This document shows positions 13,743 through 24,726 of a stretch of 64,000 bases of DNA, in pieces. Position numbers and translations under genes: made by a program. A model generated the notes under the pieces. It ran no database searches. It saw nothing but the letters and a program-made list of their open reading frames with translations, and was not told the origin of the DNA. Numbering within the stretch: position 1 is the first letter of the stretch; each line of letters begins with the position of its first letter. This DNA is from Cristatella mucedo (taxonomy: Eukaryota > Bryozoa > Phylactolaemata > Cristatellidae). The stretch is from assembly GCA_009760855.2 (NCBI GenBank), contig WPIO01000002.1:8494501-8558500 (forward strand), written 5' to 3'.

Positions 13743-16052
13743 ACGAGCTGCTGGATAGCAGAATATTCAAGCGATTTCAAGGACAAGACCGAAGCACAAT
13801 CGCTTCCGGTATATTTTCAACTGACGAGAAAGAGAGAGAGAGAGAGAGCAGGCTAAAGCTTCCTAAACCCGTTGGATAGGCGGTCAGTGAGTGCGAAGTG
13901 ACTTGGCAGCAGCCAGTCGGCGCCTGGTTAAAACTTGCATGGGAGCGATGGGCATGACAGTGAGCAGCTTGGGGTTATTCGAGCCTCGCCAATCGGTGGT
14001 GGCCCTCGGGGCACTAGCAGCCGCCTAGCGGCCGCCACTTCTGCAGACCCTAGAGCCTAGAGCTTTAACCGGTGTGCTTGGCTGCCAGATGATTCGACAT
14101 TGGCTTGCAGAACTGGGTGTGCCCTTGCCAAGGCGGCAGTGCTTGAACGTCGGCTGTAGCATTGGAGGAGAAGCAAAGCAGAGCACGAGACGTTCCTAGA
14201 TCGAGCCAACCCCAGAAAACATCGTTTCCCTTTCGAATGGCAACGAGTTTACATTCAAGGTCTAAGAAACGCCGCCAATCGTGCGCCTGCACTATGCAAC
14301 TACAAAAATCGCACGACGTCTCAGGCCAATGCAAACAGAAGAAGATGGCTGCCATTCACACTCGGCGCCAAGGTCCATCAGAACTCGGCAGGTCCTATGT
14401 GCTGCAAAAGCGCTGCCTCCTAAGCCTGAAAGCATGCCTCCAGCTCAGCTAGGGACATATAATTCAGCTAGCTCCTCTTTTCCATCGCTTCATGCTAGTT
14501 GGCGACATATGTTGCTGCATCGCTAGCGAAGCACCAGGTCAGCAATTCTCATGAGACGACACAATCCTCACTAGCATCGGCAACCCAGGGCACGTCAGTG
14601 AGAGTTTGCTCTCTTGCAGTGCTTTGCAAGCCTCTTGCTCTGTCCAGCTAGTCTTTGCTTTCGTGCGTACTTGCAACCATAGAGGCAGTCAGATCAAAAC
14701 AATCATCGAATACCTCGAATTTTTGCATGTCTAACGTCAAAGCAAGTAGATGAAAGTGTGGGTGGGAATGACGCTGAACTAATCTCATAAAGCTAAAAGC
14801 CAAACCAAACCAGAACTTTCTGCTGCCTCAAAACAGAACACAGCAACAAGGATAATCGTATCTGGCCTAAAAAGTAAAACTAGTAGAACAGCCAGTAGGA
14901 AATTATACGGGGGGGGGAGGGAGGGTCCACATCAGCCAGTGTCATATGTATGCACAGAAGCGAGTTCGGAGTGTACATTTAGTACTAGACGCTAGCTGGC
15001 TTTTGGTACGGGCGTCCTATCAGTGTCACTTCTAGTGCTCACATTCGACAAGGCAATGTTTCAGCTTCTGCCTGCAATGGTCAAAATGGTTTCAAGTAAG
15101 GCTGTTTTTTTTCAAAAGTCCTTGGCCGAGCGATCTGACCAGCGTCCACCGTCTTCGGTGCTCATAGTTTTGCTGTCATTCTGTATCTGTGATAAGGAGT
15201 AGAACTTTAGGCTAACCCTGGCCAATGAGCTCCAAGTCGCAGTAAACGAAGTAGTTCACGGCATTCATAGCTAATCCATGCGAGGCCCCGGTTAGAGGCG
15301 GCTAATTTCAAAAGTTAAATGCTACGGATAATACAATGTGTTTTGCTAGTTTTTGAACGTCGCCTTCGGTTCAAGTTGAATTATCTTTCTCCTTAGAAAG
15401 ACGAGCAGGTCAGAGTTTATCTAGTCTTAGCTTTTACGCTACGATCAGTTTGAGAAAGGCGGGATAAAAAAAGATGGTGGAGTTGCTGGCCCGTTGCTGC
15501 AAAAGCTCCGAAAAACAGCAGCCAATTCGGGAACCTTTGCAGCGGCAAAATTATCGCCATATTTAGAAAATGCATAACAGAACAACAGTCGAGAAGGTAC
15601 TGCATCCGGTAGACCACCAGCAGCATGAGCCTCAACTTTCAAACAACATAAATAAAAAATGTTCACAGCCTACACAAAAAACTAGTGCACATACAAATGA
15701 CCAGAGTACTTTGGCCAGATTTGGAGGCTACTCTAATCACAGGAAGAAATTTTAAAAAAGTATGATTCGTCGGCACTCTTTAAAATTACTATAAAAATAG
15801 CTGCTACTACTATGCAACCGCTTAAATAACTAGTGACTCTATTTCTGCGTTGTGATTCATTCAGGTTCACGGCATTGCTAACGTTGCATAAGTTGTCTTG
15901 TAGCTACAGTCACACGATGGTGCTTTTTGGATTATGAATGTCTGGCTTAGCAGGAGTATGGATGGCAAATGGCAGATTTGATACTCTCACTTGTTGCCTG
16001 TGATTAAAGGTTTAGAGTGCATCACAACCAGCACAGAAAGCACCGGACGTAG
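13743..16052. other. No recognised gene; downstream of Mieap
   Basis: Contains (GA)n at about 13826-13848 and a G run near 14910-14925. A further short terminal exon of Mieap could lie here but none was identified. Minus-strand polyadenylation signals were not clear. Confidence 0.4.
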
Positions 16053-16422
16053 TCATGGTGAACAAGATGTCACAAATACGTCATGCTGTATGTCACACCA
16101 CAGGGGGCACTTGCTGACAGGCCAGCCAGCAACAGTGCTAGAAGCCGAGCTCTGCTGCTTCTCACCTGCTGGGCTGCTTCGGCCCAGGTAAGTGGGACTT
16201 GAAATGCGGCGTGGACTTGGAGAGCGGCTTCGAGCTCGGGTTGGACTCAGTGACCTCACCGGCGACGCGGAGCGGCTTAGCCGCGACAGCGAGCCCAGCG
16301 ACGCACCACGTCTTGTCACGGCCTCGCCCTTTACGATGACCTTGATGCCCTGCATCAAGCAAGGCCACACGTGGTGGGCGACAAGAGGAGCCGTGTACTC
16401 CGAATCGTAGCTGCGCCGGTAC
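16053..16422 (-). CDS. SPATA18: Mieap exon 10 (C-terminus, residues 518-640)
   Basis: The acceptor is TTTACTTTAG. It encodes YRRSYDSEYTAPLVAHHVWP and VIVKGEAVTRRGA, almost identical to the human C-terminal core, then an Arg/Ser/Pro tail like the human one. The frame is open to a TGA at 16055-16053. A perfect donor (CAG|GTGAGA) at 16166/16165 lies after SPTYLGRSSPA, so the last roughly 37 codons may instead be intron and a short further exon may lie downstream. Confidence 0.88.
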
Positions 16423-18777
16423 CTAAAGTAAACATGAACATGAAGAGTGGACAGCCAAACTAAGTAACATGGCGGTGTGAGCTGGATCATAGGAAGCAGC
16501 TGTATGGCTGATCGCCGGGCTTAGGAGCAAATCACACCCCTCTTGCTCGGAAGCTCTACAACAGCTCCTATGATCCTTGCTACAATAACAGTGCCGCGGA
16601 AATCGCTTCTAAACAATTCCCAGTGGCAACGCTCACCATAGCTCTGAAGGTCGAGCAACAGATGGATACAGGGTTGCACATTTTGGTGCACGACTGTGAT
16701 CCATAGCTGTCCAGTTAAAAGATTTCGATCCGGCAGACGGGTGCAACAGGTGACTTGAATTGTATCTAGCGTAGGCACAGCGGTGCTTTTCACTACAGCT
16801 ATGCATACGATTTAACCCAGACGAGAGATCGGGCACACGAACTCAGAGTTACCGCGAAAGCTACAGCTAGCGCGGCTGCAAACTCGTGCATACCAAACTC
16901 TCGGCTTCACTATCACGGCTAAAACCTGTCGCGAGCACATTACATAGCATGCAGCATATTTTTGGCAGTCAAAGTCTCTTCATAGCTCTTTATTTTGAGA
17001 CCCAATGTGCGATTAATAAATTTCTAGGCTGTAAGATAGCCGTCTGACCGCATGCACGTTTGATGATAATCGATAAGTCCCAACAAGAATCTATAGCTGC
17101 AAGATTTGTTCACCTTGAAAATAATTATATTTCACATTATTATGGCATGCCAAAAGTGGCACACGGGATGTGATTAACACCGTCTCTGCACAAAAATTTG
17201 CTCACATAGAGGTCCTATGGCTTTGTTGCCTTAGAGGCATCTGGCAAAAGTATGCGAATTGCATTCGCTAGAAACTCAGCACTGGTGCAATGTAGAAAAA
17301 GATTGACAATAGATCGCCCACCTTGAGCCACGATTCACTTTGTGGTCGATGCACCATGTCATTTACAGGCAACCCTTTTATGTCACAAGTATGGCTTAGC
17401 AAGGACCGGGCAAGCACGGCCTAATGGTACGACACACAACAAAAACTCTAGTGTATGCAGTGAGCGCTCACAACGAGGGCACGCGTCCTCACTTGTAATC
17501 GTCAAACAGCTCTGAGTCTGTCGCTATAGCAATGTCCAGGGGGTAAGCCAGAGCACTCATGCTCCACGCGAGTTTGCACGCCTCTCGGATGTAAGAGTGA
17601 ACGACGCTGAATGTTGCTTCGGGCGGCAAGTAGAGTCGCGGGTTTCTGTTCAATGCATGTATCACATCCTAAAAAACATAGAAAGCTTACTGATGGCACG
17701 TCCTAAGGCCGAAATTAGTGTTGCTTGTCTAGTTTATATACTCATCAGCCGAATGCCTCCGTCAACAAGGCTTCGCTGACAAACAAGGCATGACCAGAAT
17801 GACCTGACATGTGCATATTACAACTTCTGATTGCTACAGCACGGTCGCAATGGACAGCAAGGCGTGGCAGCAGGCTTCAAGAGGCTTACGCTGATAAGTC
17901 CTGGCAGATCGTATAAGTCAGTATTACGATTGATGTAGTCTTGCACGGCCTCCTCCAAAGTGTCCGGGCCGGTATGGGTTATAACAAGATTCGAACGGAT
18001 CTTCATCTTGTGCTCTCGGAAGCTGACTTTGGCAGCAGTGAAGGCCTCCTGAAGATAGACAACAAGTAGCCACATCAAGCCGGTGGCCACCAACAGCAGC
18101 AGTACAATCTCAAATACAACTCACCAGGAAGTCTCAGCTAGAGACTTATCTGCTTTGCTCTGCTTTCCACCCGTGCTTTCCCGCCCCATTGAACTTGTCC
18201 TTTTAACTGTGTGCTTTGCGTGCTTACCTGTGCAGGATTACCTGTGCACGATTACCTGTGCGCGATCACCTGTGCATGCTTACATATGTGTGCTTACCTG
18301 TGCGTGCTTTCCTATATGTGCTTACCTGTGCATGATTCAGTGCCTGCTATTGGCCTTGTGTTACTATACATGTGTGCCTTTTCTTTTCCTTCCTAAGCAT
18401 GATACTTGTGTGTTTTTGCATGCTTGTCTGAGCTTGATACCTTGTTTTCCAATAACTCTTGTTTATTGCTTCACTTGCAGCTGAGTTGTAAAGCTGGATT
18501 CTCTCAGTGCACTACACAAACGACCTAATGTTATCGTTTTCAATACTACATGCAAATCGTCGTGACAACTGCAAACAGGATCTGGCTCAATCTATCAAGT
18601 GCATTATTATTATTATTGTTATTATTACCAAAGAATGACCCTGTCACGAAGTTTTGCATGGCTCATGGAGCGGTCTCAATGACACACTGTGGTTTTTAAT
18701 TGCCAAACGCCTCGTGGATCCCCATATTTCTTGGCAGGCACAACAGCCACTCCAGTAGCAGCCACACCGGCAGAAGC

Positions 18778-18818
<41 letters not shown>

Positions 18819-20814
18819 TGCCGCAGCAGCAGCTGCCGCAGCAGTAGCAGCAGCAGCAGCAGCAACATCAGCAGCAGCTGCAGCAGCAGCAGCAGCATCA
18901 GCAGCTGCCGCAGCCGCACGACGACAGCGGCCTGCAGCAGCGCTGGCAGCAGCAGCAGCAGAGTGCCCGCCCACCTGCACGACAGCAAAGCAGATGCGCT
19001 GCACGTTCTCCTCGTCGTCCGTGTAGCGTCTAAGGATCTCGCTGGCATCAGCTCGGTCGAAGATGAACAAGTCACTGAACCGCTGAATGAGTGAATCCTG
19101 TCGAATTACTTGCACACTGTCGGTCGGCGCCAGTGGAGAGCTCACTCGGGGCAGCAGAGTGTAGCGGGCCGTCGGCGAGGCACTCCTGCTGTGAGGCGAC
19201 GAAAGCAGCTTAGCGATCGAGGACAGCTCCCCTGCGCTGCAACTGCTCTGGCAAAAAGCCAAGCGCTGCTGCTTTCCGAAGCATTGTCAGTGTGCCGTAG
19301 TGATGTGGTTCAAACAGGGTTACCCAAGTGCGGTGCAGATCGAAAGACTAAGGAAAGTAGAGCAAAGTAAGCAAGAAAGTAAGAAAGCAAGCGCTAGAGA
19401 GACAGTGTGCGCAACAGCAAGTTAGGTAGGCAAACGCGCACGTGTGCGCACACGCGCACACACACACACAGACATACAAGCAAACACAAAGACCGAGGTA
19501 CTAGTTAGATCATGGTTAGTAAGCTGGTCAGATCCGAAGAAGCAGGCACGAGATCGCTCCCAGAACAGGTCAGCTGTCATGGCTGTCACATGCTGCGATA
19601 CGATGTCGGTTATCAAGAGAATTTGGTAATGTGGGCTCATGCATGGAGCCGTGCATGCAGCGGCAGACGAACCTCACACGGCAAGCTCGTACCCGTGGCA
19701 GGCATTGGTAACTATCGGCCACAGTGCTGTACTGACACATTCAATCCGCGGGCTCTGCTATAGACATTTAGTCGACCCAAACTGTTTGTGACTCGACTAA
19801 GGAGTGCACACATGAAAAGAACACGGGCAGACGAGCAGAGCAGATTAAGCAGCCGTCTGGGCATGCTGTTGTAATGCCACGAGTCACGGGCACCTGGAAA
19901 TCTGGCTGCCTGAGATGTCACCAGATGCCAGAGCTCAACACACGAGGATGCTGACCGTTTTTCTCAGGCACTGATGGCAAAATACTGCAGGACTCGGCAC
20001 ACCCGATCGCGAGCGACCCATGATTAGCAAGCAAACCACCGAGGCAACTGATGGCAAATGGACCAACAGTCAGCATCAAATGCCGTTCAGATGTCGATTC
20101 GATGAGAGGCAGCAAACGACTTTACCTGAGCAGATAAATGCATCGAAAACGAAGTTCTAGGGGAAGACAAACCAAGGAGCGAATCGCTAAGCTCTGCAAT
20201 GCAGCTGGGCAATGGTGGCTGCACAGATGCTGATGGATGAGTGACCAATCATATGCAGCCATGCAGACAGTCTGTGAGAACATTGAAGCACTTCAAACGT
20301 GCCTGCACTTCTGCTAAAAACCATCTTGCCTCCACCAGAAGGGCATCTAATGACATACGGCTACTGCATGGTGCCGATGGCAGCTCAGCCACCGAGCTGA
20401 TTCTAGAAGCCACGTGGGCAAGTAGAGGTCAAACCACAGGACGTGAAAAACAGAGGAGGTGGGGCATGCTTCGGCAGGGTGGTAAGGATCAGACGAACGC
20501 TAGACAAGAGGCACGGGTCGATTAAAATGATGTGCTACATGCTTTCGGTGATACTGATAGACGATAGAGCCAAGGCTGGCGACTACAGATAGGTGGGTGC
20601 TCGTCACGATGGCCACGAACGAGGACGACGACTGGTGGTAGAGCAATAAAAAAACTCTTGGGCCAGCGATACTTTTGTAATCCGACCAAGGACCAGTGAA
20701 CACAGCGAGCGCATTTTATCTTTCCACGACGAAGGCAGCATGTGTGTGCTGTGTATGCATATATGTGTGTGTGTGCGTGCGTGTGGTGTGTGTGTGTGGT
20801 GTGTGCGTGTGCGT

Positions 20815-20904
<90 letters not shown>

Positions 20905-23900
20905 ATTTCCTTCCTTACCCGCCAGCAGAGCTCGCTCTCGTAATCGAAAGCTCCGCTTTAAGGCGGCGTGCCTCTCGCTCGTACTCGTCGGCCACCGAAA
21001 GCCTCGCTCTCAGTCGGGACGCCTCGTCCTGAGCGTCGCGATATCTGCAGACGATAGTGCCCCGCAAGTGAGGCAGCACACAGCAGCCAGCCGTTAGACA
21101 GCAGCCAGCCGTTAGACGATGCGCAACAGCAGAAGTGGCAGCTTCAACGACGACGACACTAAAAGCTACCAAAGGTGTGCTACTCTTCAATGGTCAGCCA
21201 TGTTAGCATAAGTGAGCAAGCGGCCAATCAAGCGACATCAAGATCGCGTGCCATCCCGTCATGCTTGGCGGTCGATCAGTCCAAGCGCCCGTCCGAATTA
21301 GACAGTGAAGACGAAAACGATTGGCTGCCACGTCGAAGGGATTCTGCTGCCCAAGATTTGCAGGCATCGTTAGAACGAAGCTCGAGCGAGACGGTGGAGT
21401 TAGTTAGTCATGCGCCCAGTCGGCTGGTCAGGACAACTCGTCCACGGATTCGCATGCCCACCGTTGTCGTCCGAACGAGCCGATTCCTTACCCGCCGAGG
21501 TTCACGTCATTGTCCGACTGGTGGCGCGACCTAGGCCTGGCCGGCTGCGGAGGCAGCAGCACGGCGCCATAGGCGCTGGCGAGTGCCTCGCGGCGGTAGG
21601 CGCTCAGCAGCAGCACCTCCTCTCTCAGTCCCGACAGCTGCCGCTCGTACTCGTCGACGAGGCCTGTCCGTGAGCGCAAGCTCACGACCTCGGTTTCGGC
21701 GGCGGCTAGCCTGTCGTGCGTCAGCATGCCGCTGCACTCCGCGCTGCTGACACCCGCCAAGCTGCCCAAGCTGCCGCTGGCTGAGCGAGCCCTGCCCCCA
21801 CAGTCAAGACAGAGGACACCCTTTTGCTAAACCGCACACTGAGAGGCAGCAAATATGGGGTGGCTAGTCACAGCTCAGGTTCATATCGAGTGCTGCTCGG
21901 CTTCCTCCCCCTCCCAATGCTAGAATGCAGCGATCGCCTCCTAACGATCGTCGGTCGATGCGAGATACGGTGGTGGCCCGACAAAAAAGAGATCACGGGC
22001 CTTCAGCAATGCAGCATACTTAGCGCGAAGGTCGCTTATCTCGGCGTCGGTCCACACCCGGTCGCTGCTCGAAGCTCGCTGAGAGGCATCAAGGTCGGCC
22101 TTGGTGTCCTCCAACCTAAGGCGGAGCAGTAAAAGGCTGGCAAGAGTGAGTGAATGTGCTGCAGAGCAAGCGCTGCTGCTAGGCAGCATTGCAGGATAAT
22201 CGGAGGGAGGCAGACCGCTCGTTTGGAGTACGGTCGTCACTGAGCTTCCCCCCCCCCCCGATCGGCACTGTCCGACAGCAAGCAGCAACAGGCGGCTACG
22301 AACACTCACTAGGTTACCAGCGAGGGAGTCGGAGCAAATGAGTCGGGAGCCAAAAAATTGTCAGAAGTGCTCACAGCAGTAGCGAGCTGAGAATGACGAT
22401 GCCTAGCCAGGTGGTTTGGGAGCAGGCAAATCAACATGCCCCAACTCTTACCTCAGCCATAAATCGACTCTTACTCAGCTATACAGCGGGTGAGCAATGC
22501 TCTCGATTACGAGCCCCCCCCCCCATTTCGCTTGCCGAGCTCACAAGCTTTGCTTGCATGGGAGGTTCAAGCCAAATATCGATGCCTCGAAAGGCCTCGT
22601 GCCCGTGCACCAGTTCGCATTATTTTACATAAGCAGCACACGAAAAGTAGCAGAAAAAATAAAACGAAGGAATATGAATGCAGCAATACTTTTATCCGTT
22701 CTCAACCGATGGATTGTAATGTAATGTAATGTGTCTCCGCCGGTAACTCCACAAAGTCATAAAGACCATGTGAGTGTTACGCAGGAGAGTTTTGTATAGC
22801 GCACTCACAGCCTAAGCGGCTTTTTATTTTTAGCCACCAGACTTCGTCTCACGCAACAAAGAGAAAGTGGGAAGCATAGCAGAGTTAGGAGAGCAGCTGA
22901 GGTAGTGAGTAGCATGGAAGTAGCAGCTCAGGACCGCTGAGAAGGATGTGCCATAGTCGGCAGTAGGAGAGCAGTTGTCGTTGCATCAGAGGAACAGCAA
23001 GATCAGGACAAACATGATCTCGACCTGAGAACCACTACTCGAACGATCTATCGGCCAATAATTATTATTATAGCTGCTTGCTGTTTTCCTTCACCAAGGC
23101 AGTGACCAACACCGTCGAGGTAACAGCCACGTGTACATCAAGTGTACCGGCCTCAAAGAATGGTGACTAACAAGAGTGATGGCATCGACGACCACCTCTC
23201 GTCACTGCAACAGAAGGTGCTGATGGAGAGTGCTGGGGGGAGGCCGAGCCAGCTCCGCAGTATATCGGTTGCATCGAGTTACTGGTGCTTACCCTAAGCG
23301 CAACGGCTTTATCGGTTTGCAGTCTTTGCACACACAAACGCTATTACTGCTGGCGTATGCATGATGTTTCTTAACTACTGCTAAACACCAACAGTGACTC
23401 AAGTCGTTCTCGAATGCCGTGAGTTATGGACAGGTGTCCCCACGATGAAAAGAACACATCATTGTCCGAGACAATGCCACACACGACCGATGGCATGACG
23501 TTAATTTGAGGCACATTCTGCACCAGGTCATAGGAGCGAAAACTGAAAGACAGCAGAGCTGTCGTCTGCTGCATGACGTCAGTTGCTGAAGCACAGCAGC
23601 TTAGCTACAGATTCACTCAAATGGTTTGGGTACGTTAACATCATAAAATCATCAACGGCTTTTCGGTTTAGTGTTTTACTTTTACATTTACCGTGCAAAA
23701 ATGAATCTAAAACTCGGTTCGGAAATTTTAGCATTTGATCCGTGCTGCCGTTTCAAGAGCTAGTAAAAGTCGAAAACCAAATATCAATCAAACTCACGAG
23801 TTTGGTTACGGCACATCAACAACGACCACGAAAAAGTCTACTCTCGAGAATATAAAGCATGGCATCGGTGCAGGGCAGCTAGCTGGGCATACTCGGTTCG

Positions 23901-24669
23901 CAGATCTTCGTTCTCGATCTGGGTGGCCTGCAGGGCATCCTCGAGTTGCTGCACCGAGTCTTCGTAGACGACCTGCAGCTCCCGCACCTCGCGGTCCTTC
24001 TCAGCAGACTCGGCCAGTATGGCCAAGCTTCGGTCAGCCGTGAGGCTGCTGCCAGCAGTGAAGAAGTTGGCACCCAGCCACGGCAGCAGTCGAGACTTGA
24101 TGACCGAAGAGCCACCTTGGTAGCCGCCTGCAACAGCAAAGCGAGACCGGTGGCGGCGTCGACCGACTGGCATTTGCTCAGTCACCGAATGCACTGGGCA
24201 AGTGACCCGTACAGCGCTTCGGCGGCCCGAGTCTAGGCAATATCCATGCCAGCCTAGCAAAGCCACACAATAAATTTCGAGTGTTCACATTAATCACTCG
24301 TAACTTTTAGACGGTGGCTGTGCCAGGGGCACACATTAGCTGAAATATATTTCTAGAGCTATGAGCACTAAGAAAGCACAATAGAGTAGCAATGAGACTA
24401 GTACAGTGCACGGCTGTAGTGTGCTTGTGCAGTGGGTGTGCGAAACAATTTTTCGTGAAGACCTAACGAAAAGAAGTGGAAAAAATAAGTTCAGTTCTTA
24501 AGTCGGAGAAGCTAGATCGCCTTCGTGGATAACTATAGACATAGGTGTCATCAAACAACCAAAGTCTTACCATGTGCACAAAGGTGCCTGAATCGGCTGA
24601 TTGGCTAGGACATGGAGCATTAGTGTAGGCTACACTTACTCACTGCAAGCTCTCTGCTTCCTCCTGCTG

Positions 24670-24726
<57 letters not shown>

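Noticed and set aside
18644..19075. Poly-Leu and poly-Ala/poly-Gln coding tract next to Mieap exon 7
   Set aside because: The strong family match stops exactly at the CAG|GTGGGC donor and resumes in exon 8 at phase 0, so the CAG/CTG tract is intronic.
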